Notes: generated by a model from the letters alone, not told the origin. 64,000 bases of DNA from JANQNX01 sp965601665 (GCA_965601665.1 OZ271833.1:2604001-2668000), one strand, 5' to 3'. Shown: positions 26,310 to 35,803, counted from the first letter of the stretch. Program-made: numbers and translations.

Positions 26310-27110
26310 GTGGAACTGATACAACTCATCGTATTGGCTGTTGTCCAGGGAATTACCGAGTTTCTACCTGTCTCTAGTTCAGCCCACCTGATACTGGTGC
26401 CCGTGCTTACTGCGTGGCAGGACCAGGGGCTGGCGATCGATGTCGCTGCGCACCTTGGCAGTTTACTTGCCGTGGTTATTTATTTTCGCGCCGATGTTAA
26501 ACGCCTGGGCCAGGCTGGCATACATTCCTGTATCTATCGGCAAATAAAAACCTCGGATGAACAGCTATTCTGGGTACTCGCTATTGCCACTTTACCGGTG
26601 TTGGTTATCGGCTTGTTGGCGCATGACCTTATCGAGTTATACCTGCGCCACCCACTTGTTATTGCAGCGGCCTCGATCGGTTTTGGGCTGTTATTATTGT
26701 TTGCTGACAGGCGTACTGACAGAAGTACACTACTTGACCAACTGCAGTGGAAACATGCGATGCTCATAGGACTTGCTCAGGCACTCGCGTTGATTCCCGG
26801 GACGTCCAGGTCGGGCATTACGATGACAGCGGCGCTGTTTCTTGGTCTGGGCAGAAAAGCCGCCGCGCGGGTTTCATTCCTGTTGGCTATTCCGGTGATC
26901 TTTTGCGCGGGTAGCTATGAACTCGTTAACGTCATCACTGGAGAGGCTCCGGTCGATTTGTCCGGCTTTCTGATTACAGCCTTACTATCTGCTATTAGTG
27001 CCTTGCTGGCAATTCACTTATTTCTGCAGTTTTTAGAAAGGATTGGCATGCTACCATTTGTGATTTACCGGGTGGTACTCGGACTCGTGCTGGTGGTGTT
27101 GTTTATCTAG
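26310..27110 (+). CDS. uppP: Undecaprenyl-diphosphatase UppP
   Basis: A 266-residue polytopic membrane phosphatase (BacA family) that recycles undecaprenyl-PP for peptidoglycan and other polymers. The family motifs ITEFLPVSSSAHLIL (about 15-30) and IPGTSRSGITMTAALFLG (about 160-178) are intact. The start codon is GTG with AGGGCGAG upstream. It converges on cca with one base between stops. Confidence 0.97.
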   Translation: MELIQLIVLAVVQGITEFLPVSSSAHLILVPVLTAWQDQGLAIDVAAHLGSLLAVVIYFRADVKRLGQAGIHSCIYRQIKTSDEQLFWVLAIATLPVLVIGLLAHDLIELYLRHPLVIAAASIGFGLLLLFADRRTDRSTLLDQLQWKHAMLIGLAQALALIPGTSRSGITMTAALFLGLGRKAAARVSFLLAIPVIFCAGSYELVNVITGEAPVDLSGFLITALLSAISALLAIHLFLQFLERIGMLPFVIYRVVLGLVLVVLFI

Positions 27111-27111
27111 T

Positions 27112-28320
27112 TTACTTTTTTACGGCAGCTATTGCGGCTGTACGCCGCTTACCAAGTTCCTTGCCCAGCGCCTTTCCTTCAAAACCCTCTGACTGTAAAA
27201 CCTGACTTTCAACATTCATTGCCGCAGCCAGTGCCTGTTTCAAATATGTGGCCTGCGGATATTCTTTCTCTTCCAGTCCAGCCCTGCCCCTGGCGTCAGC
27301 CTCACAGGCAAGCAGGAAATCGTCCAGTCTTTCAGGCCGGCGAAAGGCGTCAAGTTGCTCGAGCTTCTTTAACACTGTTTCCGGTTTCATTTCCATGATG
27401 CGATGGCAGTCCAGGTGAAAGCGGGATACCAGTCTCGCCAATTCCCGATAGCGGTTTGGAATACGGTAACGGTCGCATACTTTATCAATAAGTTTTACGC
27501 CACGGGCTTCATGCCCGCGATGACTTGGCCATTCTGATTGCGGTGTCGTACCTTTACCAAGGTCATGCACCAGCGCGGCAAAACGCACGACAGTCTTATT
27601 CGATAAACGTGCGGCCTGGTTTAAACTCATGATCGTATGCAGGCCGCTGTCTATTTCCGGGTGGTAATTCTCCGGTTGTGGTACTCCAAACAGCTTCTCC
27701 AGTTCAGGAAATAACACGACCAGTGCGTCACAGGCCCTTAACAAGAGTACAAACCTGCCAGGGTATTTACCTGCGAGGGCTTTTTCTGTTTCCGTCCAGA
27801 CACGTTCCGGCACCAGTGTTTGCAATTCGCCATTGGCTCCCATTACTTTTAGCAATGTCATTGTTTCAGGTGCAACCTTGAAACCCAGTGTGGCGGCAAA
27901 ACGAGCAACGCGAAGTACGCGCAGTGGATCTTCATTGAATGCAGCTGAAACATGTCTTAGCAGACCTGTCTTTATATCATTAGCTCCGTTGAAGGGATCA
28001 ATCAGGTTGCCGTTTTCATCTTCGGCAATGGCGTTAATTGTGAGGTCGCGTCGCTGCAGGTCGTCTTCAAGCGTGACATCGGTATCGGTGTGAAAAGTAA
28101 AGCCCTTGTAGCCCTTGCCGGACTTTCTTTCGGTGCGGGCAAGGGCATATTCCTCTTTTGTTTCCGGATGTAAAAAAACCGGGAAGTCCTTGCCGACGGG
28201 CTTATAGCCGAGTTCGAGCATTTGTTCGGGAGTTGCGCCTGTCACTACCCAGTCCCGATCCTTGACCGGGAACCCAAGTAATTTATCGCGTACAGCGCCG
28301 CCAACAAGATAGGTTTGCAT
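27112..28320 (-). CDS. cca: Multifunctional CCA-adding tRNA nucleotidyltransferase
   Basis: About 402 residues. The class II nucleotidyltransferase head has YLVGGAVRDKLLG and VKDRDW (the catalytic Asp pair), and RRDLTINAI follows. The C-terminal half has an HD phosphohydrolase motif (ALVHDLGKGTTP), as in gammaproteobacterial Cca with phosphatase and phosphodiesterase activities. It adds or repairs the CCA of tRNAs. I start at the ATG at 28320; a GTG three codons upstream is also possible. Confidence 0.96.
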   Translation of the reverse strand: MQTYLVGGAVRDKLLGFPVKDRDWVVTGATPEQMLELGYKPVGKDFPVFLHPETKEEYALARTERKSGKGYKGFTFHTDTDVTLEDDLQRRDLTINAIAEDENGNLIDPFNGANDIKTGLLRHVSAAFNEDPLRVLRVARFAATLGFKVAPETMTLLKVMGANGELQTLVPERVWTETEKALAGKYPGRFVLLLRACDALVVLFPELEKLFGVPQPENYHPEIDSGLHTIMSLNQAARLSNKTVVRFAALVHDLGKGTTPQSEWPSHRGHEARGVKLIDKVCDRYRIPNRYRELARLVSRFHLDCHRIMEMKPETVLKKLEQLDAFRRPERLDDFLLACEADARGRAGLEEKEYPQATYLKQALAAAMNVESQVLQSEGFEGKALGKELGKRRTAAIAAVKK

Positions 28321-28347
28321 AGTATTCACGTTGAAAAAAACGGTATC

Positions 28348-28367
28348 TTGCCCGTGATAACGGGCAA
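28348..28367 (-). terminator. Weak terminator-like hairpin after the NDUFA9-like gene
   Basis: TTGCCCG-N6-CGGGCAA is a perfect 7-bp hairpin between the stop at 28390 and cca. On the minus strand a run of seven T begins seven bases after the stem, which is too far for a classical terminator; it may only partly reduce readthrough into cca. Confidence 0.35.
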
Positions 28368-28389
28368 CAACAAGCTCGAGTGTGCGGTG

Positions 28390-29355
28390 TTATCCCCGGC
28401 GGGCTTCGCTACGAAACCCGGTGTAGCGCGAGCGGTAGCCGGTTTTGTTCAGGTAAGTCGGTACGATGCTGTCTATACTGCGCGGCTCAATTCCGTATAG
28501 TTCGAGATGGTTTACTGTACAGACGCTGTCTGCCTTGCTGGACAGGTAATTGTCAGTGGAAAAAGGTTTGCCGGGTACAAAATCGAACACGGTTGCCTGT
28601 AATCGAGACAGGAAATTATTCAATGGCACTATCCTGCGCTTGAGACCCAGTACGTCAGCCGTGTATTGCACCAGTTCTTCAAGCGTATAGACAGCCGGTC
28701 CACATAGCTGATAACGCTGACCATAGCTGTCTGGCCTGGTCAGACTTTGTGCCATGATTTCGACAACGTCAAGCACGTACACGGGTGCAAACCTGCTGTT
28801 ATAGCAGGCAAGCGGAAACGCCAGTGGTGTCAATTTCAATAATTTTGCGAAGCGATTAAAGAAGCTGTCGCTGCGACCAAAGATAATCGATGGTCGGAAA
28901 CTGGTGACCCTGACACCATCATTATTGTTATGGAGCAGGTCTTCCGCCTCACCTTTGGTACGCAGGTAGTGGCTTAACCCGTTTGCTGCATCGGCATTAA
29001 GTGCGCTCATTTGCAGGATGCGTTTGATGCCATTGCTGACACAGGCCTTAAGCATATTTTCTGCTACCTGGACGTGTGCCTTGTGAAAACCTCTACCGCT
29101 ATTGCCCCGCTCATTCAGGATGCCGATGAGATTGATAGCGGCATCGCAATCTGACAGCGCTGCATCCAGTTGTCCCTGGTCATAGATATCTGCCTCAACC
29201 AGCTGTAGTCCTGGCAACAGGATCAGGTCGTCACGATTGTATTCCCGGTTACGGGTTAACACTTTCACTTCGTAACCAAGTTCGGAGAGACGATTACATA
29301 GTGAGCGACCTACGAAACCGGTGCCGCCCAGTACCGCAATTTTTCTAATTATCAT
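28390..29355 (-). CDS. NDUFA9-like atypical SDR / NAD-dependent epimerase family
   Basis: A 321-residue protein with an N-terminal Rossmann motif KIAVLGGTGFVGRSLC and downstream LIGILNERG, YLRTKGEAEDLL and FRPSIIFGRSD. This set is typical of the complex I NDUFA9-like group of atypical SDRs, which bind NADP(H) and may have no classical catalytic activity. Its start overlaps the slt 3' end by 11 bp, so the two are cotranscribed. Confidence 0.87.
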   Translation of the reverse strand: MIIRKIAVLGGTGFVGRSLCNRLSELGYEVKVLTRNREYNRDDLILLPGLQLVEADIYDQGQLDAALSDCDAAINLIGILNERGNSGRGFHKAHVQVAENMLKACVSNGIKRILQMSALNADAANGLSHYLRTKGEAEDLLHNNNDGVRVTSFRPSIIFGRSDSFFNRFAKLLKLTPLAFPLACYNSRFAPVYVLDVVEIMAQSLTRPDSYGQRYQLCGPAVYTLEELVQYTADVLGLKRRIVPLNNFLSRLQATVFDFVPGKPFSTDNYLSSKADSVCTVNHLELYGIEPRSIDSIVPTYLNKTGYRSRYTGFRSEARRG

Positions 29356-31384
29356 GCTTGTGGAATGAAATCTTTAATGCTGTACAGCTCAGATTAGCAA
29401 GAAATCCGCCATTGGGCGATGAGATTAACGACATGCGATCACCAATTGGTGTGATCCTGTTGTTCAAACGCCAATCATAAATATTCGCATAGGTAAGCAC
29501 GCGGCTAACGTATTTCCGGGTTTCGTTAAAAGGGATTTGTTCGATCCAGACATCTGGTTCCTTACAACCCTTGTCAGGTAGCCACTTGTCCACGCGGTGT
29601 GGACCTGCATTGTATGCAGCCGTCGCCAATACCATATTGCCATCAAAACGATCCAGCATCTGTTTCATGTATGCGGTGCCAATTGGAATATTGACTTCTG
29701 CCGTTTTGAGTTTTGCCGCTCTAAAATTTTTCAGGCCAATCTTTTTCGCGGTCATGTTGCCTGTCCTCGGCATAACCTGCATCAGGCCAAGCGCACCGGC
29801 CGGAGATCGAACATCTTCAATGAATGCACTTTCTGCCCGGACCAGCCCGTATACCCAGCTGCGATCAATGTCACGCTTACTCGCGTATTTATCAAGCAGG
29901 TTGTCGAATGTCACAGGGAAACGCAGCACCAGATCATCATAGGCCCTGGCACGGCCCATCGTGAAGATTGCGCGGTCATACCAGCCCCACTGGGTTGCAA
30001 GCTTGGATGCCATTTGCATCTGGTAACTGGTCATATGTTTAAGCGCATGGTACCACTCGCGCCTTGCCGGATAGTTTTGCCCCAACATATACAACTCGTG
30101 GGCCCGTTTAATTGCGGGTAGTTCTGATACCCGTTGCAACTCCAGTTCATTGGCCGGCAGCGGGTAGTGGTTCATGTTGTAGTCGAGATCCAGTTTGTCG
30201 GCTGCCAGGAAACTGTAGTAACCGCGGCCTGTCGCCAGTTTCATATAAATGGTCTCAGCCAGTTCACTATCACCGGTGTTCTCAAGTGCCCTCGCGTGCC
30301 AGTACAGCCAGCGGTCACGTATATCCCCTTGCGGGGGTTCATCGTTGGTCCAGCGTCGTAATAATGGCCAGTCTTTTTTCACAAAGGCGATCATTAACCG
30401 GTAGTGAAAGACATCTTCATCAACATGATGACTCTCGATATCATCAAGTAATTGCTGGGCCATGGGGCTTTTCTTCATGGCGGCGCGCACTGCCAACATA
30501 CGTTTCAACTCGACAACCTCTTCCTCGGTAAAAGAGTATTGGTCGTTTAGTGCGTTAAATCGTTTAACCGCATGGTTAACATTCTGACGAGTCAGTCGCA
30601 TGATGCCATGCATCAGGATCTCGCGACCGGTTTCATCATCTGCCAGTTTCGGTTTATGGGTATGCTTGTATGGGTTGTGATGGATGTTGATCCAGGTTTG
30701 AGCCAGTTGCTGGTGTTCCTTATCGAGGCGACCGCTAAGGTAGGAGACCAGCTTGACCTGGTTCTGTTGCATAGCGAGTCGAATGCGTTGCCAGACCAGT
30801 TCGTTGGTTACCAGCCCACTGTCATAGAGTAACTGGAAAGGTTTGTCACACTGCGGCGGCAAGGACTTGCCATTCAGCCACGTGCTGCGGATATCTTCCA
30901 GCAGGTAATGCTCGTTATTCGTTTTCATACGAGCCTGTAATTGATAGCAGCGCAGGGTATCGTCAGACTGGTTCTCAAAATTATCAAGGAAGGTTTGCCA
31001 GTGACCGCGTCGCACCAGCAATTTTAACCAGGATTTACGCAGGCTATTGGCCATGGGTAAATCGCCATGGCGATTAAAGAAATCGATCATTTCTTTATCT
31101 TTTGCTTTCCAGAGTTGCTTGCGCAGGTATTCGTATCGCAAGTAGGAATACAGTGGATAGTCTTTCAGCTGATTGGCTATCTTGCCAAAGGTCTTTAACT
31201 GCTTTTTTTCCAGCGCCTTGATGGCAGCAAGATAGTCACGCCGTTGTTCGTCGATCGGCTTGGCGAGAACCGGCATGGCGGTGAGCAATGCCACGATGAA
31301 GATTGGCAGCAGCGATAACCGGAATAGTTGGTAATGAAATGACCATGCTGTCGAGACGCTGGCCGTTGTGGCTTTATTGCTCAT
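29345..31384 (-). CDS. slt: Soluble lytic murein transglycosylase
   Basis: A 679-residue Slt70-like enzyme with an N-terminal hydrophobic export segment (about residues 20-42), a long alpha-superhelical U-domain, and a C-terminal lysozyme-like domain. The catalytic Glu lies in VRAESAFIEDVRSPAGALGL, followed by MQVMPRTG, VNIPIGTAYMKQ and ATAAYNAGPHRVDKW. It cleaves glycan strands to 1,6-anhydro products in the periplasm. The size is slightly above E. coli Slt. Confidence 0.95.
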   Translation of the reverse strand: MSNKATTASVSTAWSFHYQLFRLSLLPIFIVALLTAMPVLAKPIDEQRRDYLAAIKALEKKQLKTFGKIANQLKDYPLYSYLRYEYLRKQLWKAKDKEMIDFFNRHGDLPMANSLRKSWLKLLVRRGHWQTFLDNFENQSDDTLRCYQLQARMKTNNEHYLLEDIRSTWLNGKSLPPQCDKPFQLLYDSGLVTNELVWQRIRLAMQQNQVKLVSYLSGRLDKEHQQLAQTWINIHHNPYKHTHKPKLADDETGREILMHGIMRLTRQNVNHAVKRFNALNDQYSFTEEEVVELKRMLAVRAAMKKSPMAQQLLDDIESHHVDEDVFHYRLMIAFVKKDWPLLRRWTNDEPPQGDIRDRWLYWHARALENTGDSELAETIYMKLATGRGYYSFLAADKLDLDYNMNHYPLPANELELQRVSELPAIKRAHELYMLGQNYPARREWYHALKHMTSYQMQMASKLATQWGWYDRAIFTMGRARAYDDLVLRFPVTFDNLLDKYASKRDIDRSWVYGLVRAESAFIEDVRSPAGALGLMQVMPRTGNMTAKKIGLKNFRAAKLKTAEVNIPIGTAYMKQMLDRFDGNMVLATAAYNAGPHRVDKWLPDKGCKEPDVWIEQIPFNETRKYVSRVLTYANIYDWRLNNRITPIGDRMSLISSPNGGFLANLSCTALKISFHKHDN

Positions 31385-31501
31385 GAATTAGATGTTTTTC
31401 CCCTAGCAGACGAATTCTGCTTACTATCCGTTAGTTTAGCAATATATTTCTTGAATATACTTTAACATAGACACATTGTTTATCATTGCAGACAATGTGC
31501 C

Positions 31502-32311
31502 ATGTTTGCCGAGCTAAGCCCGTTAATTATTTTTTACTACGCTCTTGGCGGTATCTTCGCCGGTCTGGTGGGCGGATTGCTTGGCCTTGGCGGTGGCATC
31601 ATCGTCGTCCCGCTGCTGCATATCCTGTTCAATCTGCAGCAATTTCCTGCTTCCAGCCTGATGCAGGTTGCTGTAACCACATCACTGGCGACGGTCATTG
31701 TGACCTCGCTGGCTGCAACGCGCGTACACCATAACAAGGGCGCCGTGTTGTGGCCGCTGGTGGCAAGCCTGGCGCCCGGCATCGTTATTGGCGCCGGGCT
31801 CGGTGCATTGCTAGCCGATGCACTCAGTAGCGATGTGCTCAGGATCGCATTTGGACTGTTCGAGATACTCGTCGCTATACAAATTGCACTGGATTTCAAA
31901 CCCCGGGCCAGTGTCAGCCTTCCTGCTGCGCCAGGCCTTGCGCTGTCCGGTAGCGGTATCGGTTTTTTGTCGACGTTGCTGGGTATTGGTGGCGGAACAT
32001 TGACGGTACCCTACCTGTTGTTCTGTCGTGTTGCTGTTCACAATGCGGTGGCGGTTTCTTCAGCCTGTGGTTTACCCATTGCGGTGGCTGGAATGACAGC
32101 GATGATTATCTCGGGTCTGGATAATCCGCAATTGCCGGTCCATAGCGTGGGTTATCTGTACTGGCCGGGTGCGCTGATCATTATCACCATGACGATTTTT
32201 TTTGCGCCAATGGGTGCACGGCTTGCGCATCGACTGCCGGTATTAACACTGAAGCGTTGCTTCTCGGTGGTCTTGTTCCTCGTTGGCTTGAAAATGTTAC
32301 TACCCCTGTAG
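31502..32311 (+). CDS. TauE/SafE-family membrane permease
   Basis: A 269-residue protein with about eight hydrophobic helices and the internal two-fold repeat of the family: GGLLGLGGGIIVVPLL near the start and STLLGIGGGTLTVPYLL in the second half. Members export or import small sulfur-containing anions such as sulfite, sulfoacetate or taurine-derived acids; the substrate here is unknown. The CULT-domain gene begins 4 bp after its stop. Confidence 0.9.
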   Translation: MFAELSPLIIFYYALGGIFAGLVGGLLGLGGGIIVVPLLHILFNLQQFPASSLMQVAVTTSLATVIVTSLAATRVHHNKGAVLWPLVASLAPGIVIGAGLGALLADALSSDVLRIAFGLFEILVAIQIALDFKPRASVSLPAAPGLALSGSGIGFLSTLLGIGGGTLTVPYLLFCRVAVHNAVAVSSACGLPIAVAGMTAMIISGLDNPQLPVHSVGYLYWPGALIIITMTIFFAPMGARLAHRLPVLTLKRCFSVVLFLVGLKMLLPL

Positions 32312-32315
32312 CAAG

Positions 32316-32714
32316 ATGCTGTTACCAACGCCATTGCATGTAAAGCGCGGGGATATCGAACCCGACATCACGATTAAGCAGCAGCCTGTCAGCAGTAGTA
32401 ATGACAAAAAAGACAGGCTGTTTTGCGCGTATTGTCATTTTCTCTTAACGGACAGCAGCGAGGCGATTAGCTGCTCGGGCAGCCATACACATACATTCAC
32501 CAACCCGGCAGGATTTGTTTATACGGTTGACTGCTATGAACACGTGCCGGGCTGTTCCGGAAATGGCTGTCCCACTGCAGAGCATAGCTGGTTTGGTGGC
32601 TACCGCTGGCAACTGGCATTGTGCCGTTCCTGCCAGCGGCACCTTGGCTGGCGATTTATCAATTCGACTAGTTTTTATGTACTTATACAAGGCAGGTACA
32701 CTCGTTTGTCCTGA
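32316..32714 (+). CDS. CULT-domain (cereblon-like) zinc protein
   Basis: A 132-residue protein. After a variable 35-residue start comes a bacterial CULT domain: FCAYC (first zinc Cys pair), HTHTFTNPAGFVYTVDCY, then HSWFGGYRW, LALCRSC (second Cys pair) and HLGWRF. The three Trp (SWF, YRW, LGW) correspond to the aromatic cage that binds thalidomide-like glutarimides and uracils in cereblon and in the Magnetospirillum homologue. It has no signal peptide. It starts 4 bp after the permease gene. No Lon-like domain is attached, as in eukaryotic cereblon. The natural bacterial ligand is not known. Confidence 0.8.
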   Translation: MLLPTPLHVKRGDIEPDITIKQQPVSSSNDKKDRLFCAYCHFLLTDSSEAISCSGSHTHTFTNPAGFVYTVDCYEHVPGCSGNGCPTAEHSWFGGYRWQLALCRSCQRHLGWRFINSTSFYVLIQGRYTRLS

Positions 32715-32795
32715 AGCGCCGACCGCACACTTGCAAAACAGTGATGCTTCGTTAGAAGATACTTGAGTATTTGTATTTCACGTTGATGAGTTAGC

Positions 32796-33290
32796 ATGAC
32801 GTCAAAAATTGCCTTGATAATCGCTGCCCTTGTTCTGGTACCCGTGTTCATGATTGTTGTTGCCTTTCTGAAAAACGATCTTCCCTGGAGTGACCCCCCC
32901 GGTCTTGGGCAACGCTTATCAACCTATCTGAATACGAATATTGCAGAAACAACGATCGATTCGGTCTTCCCCGAACTGATTCCGCGCCGCTATGCCCTTG
33001 ATATCGACGTGCTCAAACGACTCATACTTGATGTGATTGATGAACTGGGCTGGGATATCAGCAGTACTTTTGACGAGGAACACACGCTGGCCGCCGTCGT
33101 CACCACGCCTTTGTTTGGTTTCAAGGATGACGTGATGATTAAGTTACAGCGGGGCGCTGGTGATACGGTTATCGTTTCCATGCGTTCGCAGTCACGCACC
33201 GGCAAGGGCGATCTCGGCACGAATACCAGGCATGTTCTCAATTTATTCGAGACCCTGGACAAGGTTATCGCCAAAGCCGTCAGGCAGTAA
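32796..33290 (+). CDS. DUF1499 membrane-anchored protein
   Basis: A 164-residue protein with one N-terminal transmembrane helix (about residues 4-26) and a DUF1499-type domain (DVLKRLILDVIDELGWDISS ... LAAVVTTPLFGFKDDVMIKL ... SMRSQSRTGKGDLGTNTRHV). The SRTGKGDLG segment is the family hallmark. Function unknown. The next gene starts one base after its stop. Confidence 0.85.
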   Translation: MTSKIALIIAALVLVPVFMIVVAFLKNDLPWSDPPGLGQRLSTYLNTNIAETTIDSVFPELIPRRYALDIDVLKRLILDVIDELGWDISSTFDEEHTLAAVVTTPLFGFKDDVMIKLQRGAGDTVIVSMRSQSRTGKGDLGTNTRHVLNLFETLDKVIAKAVRQ

Positions 33291-33291
33291 T

Positions 33292-33711
33292 GTGGCCTAC
33301 CAGCAACACACACTTAACGTAACTACCCGGGGTAGGGGTACCTATGAGATTACGCGCGAGGTGCAGGAACTCGTAGCTGCAGCAACGGTGAGTGTCGGGC
33401 TTTGTCATTTGTTCATTCAACACACGAGTGCGTCAATCATGCTTTGTGAAAATGCCGATCCGGATGTTCGTGTCGATCTCGAAACGTTTATGCAATCGAT
33501 TGCACCCGATGGTGCCCCGATGTTTTGTCACACCACAGAGGGGCCGGACGACATGCCTGCACATGTCAGAACTTTGATCACAAATGTGAGTCTGACATTG
33601 CCAGTCAGGGATGCCAGATGTCAATTGGGAACCTGGCAGGGCATTTACCTGTGGGAACATCGCACGGCGCCACATGGTAGAAAAGTAATTGTAACCGTGC
33701 AGGGAGAATGA
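33292..33711 (+). CDS. YjbQ/UPF0047 family protein
   Basis: A 139-residue protein with a GTG start directly after the DUF1499 stop; an upstream ATG in the same frame lies inside DUF1499 and is unlikely. The family signature is clear: LFIQHTSASIMLCENADPDV (His and acidic metal site), GPDDMPAHVRT, LGTWQGIYLWEHR. YjbQ proteins form trimers and have weak thiamine-phosphate synthase activity; the main role is not settled. Confidence 0.92.
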   Translation: MAYQQHTLNVTTRGRGTYEITREVQELVAAATVSVGLCHLFIQHTSASIMLCENADPDVRVDLETFMQSIAPDGAPMFCHTTEGPDDMPAHVRTLITNVSLTLPVRDARCQLGTWQGIYLWEHRTAPHGRKVIVTVQGE

Positions 33712-33995
33712 ACATGGTAAAAGCTGTCTGGAAAGACGTTGTACTTGCTGAAAGTGATAATACCGAGGTAGTGGAGGGCAATCATTACTTTCCACCGCAA
33801 TCACTGCATTCCGAATTTTTTATAGAAAGTGATACGACCAGTCACTGTCCCTGGAAGGGGCAGGCCAGCTACTACACGATCGACGTTAATGGCGAACAGA
33901 ATAAAGACGCTGCCTGGTATTACCCTGATCCAAAACAGGCAGCTGAGAATATCAAGGGCTATATCGCTTTCTGGAAAGGTGTTGTGGTTAGCTAG
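33708..33995 (+). CDS. DUF427 protein
   Basis: A 95-residue cytoplasmic protein of the DUF427 family: VKAVWKDVVLAESDNTEVVE, HCPWKGQASYYTI, AAWYYPDPKQAAENIKGYIAFW. It overlaps yjbQ by 4 bp (ATGA). Starts at 33708 or 33714; GGGAG suits the second. Its 3' end overlaps convergent hemH by 8 bp. Biochemical role unknown. Confidence 0.9.
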   Translation: MNMVKAVWKDVVLAESDNTEVVEGNHYFPPQSLHSEFFIESDTTSHCPWKGQASYYTIDVNGEQNKDAAWYYPDPKQAAENIKGYIAFWKGVVVS

Positions 33996-35106
33996 CCGAA
34001 CTTGTTTTTTGCAGTTGTTCTGCGCGCTGCGCCGTTTGCAGTAATTCCTGCTTGAGACAGTCCATATCGAAACTACTGCTGAATTCAGGCCAGCCCTGTG
34101 TATGTTCAGTAATGAGTGTCGCCAGCATATCAATATGATCCGGGTTGTCATTCAACGCAGGGATATAATCAAAACGCTCACCACCTGCTTCCATGAAAAA
34201 GTCACGGTTTTGCAGGCGTATTTCTTCCAGCGTTTCCAGACAGTCTGCGGAAAAGCCAGGACAGATAACGTTAACGCTTTTTATACCCTGACCGCCTAAT
34301 TCCTGAAGCGTGATATCCGTGTATGGCGTTAACCATTCACGTGGTCCAAAGCGTGATTGAAACGTGGTAATCCAGTCTTCCTGTTTGAGATTCAGCTTGT
34401 CCGCAACAAGCCTGGCTGTCTTGTGACATTCGCAATGATAGGGATCACCGGCGAGGAAGTAGTCTTTTGGTAACCCGTGAAATGAAAACAATAGTTTTTC
34501 CGGTTTACCATGTTGTTGCCAATGTTGATCAATACTGTTTGCCAATGCAGATATGTAACCGGCGTAATCATGATAATGGTTAATCACTCTCAGTTCCGGA
34601 ACCCAGCGGCACTGCTTGAAATAATCGGCAACGGCATCAAATGTTGATGCCGTCGTCGCGGCGGAGTACTGCGGGTATAACGGAAATACCAGCACGCGCT
34701 GGGCATTTTCGTCGCGCAATTTTTTTAATCCGTCAGCGATAGAAGGGTTGCCATAACGCATGGCGAGTTCGACCTTGATGGGCCCGGTAAACTTTTTTTC
34801 CAGTAGCTGCTGTAGCGCCTGTTGTTGTTTTTTGCCGATGGTTAGTAGTGGTGAGCCCTCATCAGTCCAGACCTGCTCATACGCCTCGGCCGAACGCTTT
34901 GGCCTGATCCTAAGGATGATCACGTTCAGGATAAACCACCAGATCCACTTTGGCGTTTCAATGACTCGCGGATCGGACAGGAACTCGCCCAGGTATCGAC
35001 GCAGAGCGGGTGCCGTTGCTGCATCGGGAGTACCCAGGTTTGTTACCAGGATACCGGTGCAGGGCAGAGCATCATGTTTATAGTCCGGCGTGTTAAGGTA
35101 TTTCAT
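33988..35106 (-). CDS. hemH: Ferrochelatase
   Basis: A 372-residue HemH that inserts Fe2+ into protoporphyrin IX. It has ILVTNLGTPDAATAPALRRY at the start, the active-site LLFSFHGLPKDY with the catalytic His, GDPYHCECHKTARL, SRFGPREWLTPYTD, and the late VICPGFSADCLETLEEI. All are normal for a gammaproteobacterial enzyme. Confidence 0.97.
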   Translation of the reverse strand: MKYLNTPDYKHDALPCTGILVTNLGTPDAATAPALRRYLGEFLSDPRVIETPKWIWWFILNVIILRIRPKRSAEAYEQVWTDEGSPLLTIGKKQQQALQQLLEKKFTGPIKVELAMRYGNPSIADGLKKLRDENAQRVLVFPLYPQYSAATTASTFDAVADYFKQCRWVPELRVINHYHDYAGYISALANSIDQHWQQHGKPEKLLFSFHGLPKDYFLAGDPYHCECHKTARLVADKLNLKQEDWITTFQSRFGPREWLTPYTDITLQELGGQGIKSVNVICPGFSADCLETLEEIRLQNRDFFMEAGGERFDYIPALNDNPDHIDMLATLITEHTQGWPEFSSSFDMDCLKQELLQTAQRAEQLQKTSSAS

Positions 35107-35131
35107 AGTCTTACTTATATAGGAGTCGCTT

Positions 35132-35494
35132 GTGTTTGTAAAAAATATCCAGGACTGCCCTGAGTTTACCGCTAATGACGGGTGTCAGATCAGGGAATGG
35201 CTCCATCCGAACAATGACAGCGTGGATTTACCTTACTCGATTGCAAAAGCAGTCGTGGCGGCTGGCCAGCGAAGCTACAAGCATACACTTGAACAAACAG
35301 AAGTCTACCTTGTACTTAAGGGAAAGGGTTTCATGCATATCGATGATCAGGTGAAGACGATCGTCGAGGGAGACAGTGTGCTGATCCCTGCCCACTCGGT
35401 GCAATGGATTGATAACATCGGCGATGAGCCGCTGCATTTTCTTGCACTGGTGAGTCCGCCCTGGACAGAGACCGGTGATAACAGGCTGGACTAG
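35132..35494 (+). CDS. Cupin-domain protein
   Basis: A 120-residue single cupin. Motif 1 is seen as KHTLEQTEVYLVLKGKGFMH with the metal-binding His and Glu residues, and motif 2 as IPAHSVQWIDN. Such small cupins bind a divalent metal and range from mannose-6-phosphate isomerase-like enzymes to dioxygenases or sensors. It is divergent from hemH. Function not assignable. Confidence 0.85.
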   Translation: MFVKNIQDCPEFTANDGCQIREWLHPNNDSVDLPYSIAKAVVAAGQRSYKHTLEQTEVYLVLKGKGFMHIDDQVKTIVEGDSVLIPAHSVQWIDNIGDEPLHFLALVSPPWTETGDNRLD

Positions 35495-35794
35495 TTAAAA
35501 ATACCTGCCAACCAAACCCTCCATGAGTGTCGATAGTATAAATAAGCCAACAATTACAGCAGGAGCGGCGACCGCGACAACCATCGATTGGAAAAAGGTT
35601 TGTAACGTTTTTTGCCGTTCGTTCTTTTTGGTCAGGACGACATTGATTATCGCGGTGATTGGGATGACCGGTAGCGCCAGCAGAAATGCCATCAGTCCGA
35701 GCCACGACCCATTGCCTGTATTCATAACGACAATGATATAAACAGCGAACACCTGTAGGGCCATGGGGACAGCAACGCAGTACAAATATCTCAT
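35495..35794 (-). CDS. Small membrane protein, unknown
   Basis: A 99-residue protein with three predicted transmembrane helices (about 6-23, 33-53, 72-92) and a short basic loop KKNERQK. It directly abuts the cupin stop on the other strand and begins 9 bp after the preceding minus-strand gene (35804), so these two small genes form a pair. Not recognised. Confidence 0.6.
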   Translation of the reverse strand: MRYLYCVAVPMALQVFAVYIIVVMNTGNGSWLGLMAFLLALPVIPITAIINVVLTKKNERQKTLQTFFQSMVVAVAAPAVIVGLFILSTLMEGLVGRYF

Positions 35795-35803
35795 CGTTGC
35801 CGG

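Noticed and set aside
33160..33291. Upstream extension of the YjbQ gene
   Set aside because: It lies entirely inside the DUF1499 gene in another frame; the GTG right after the DUF1499 stop gives a protein of normal length.
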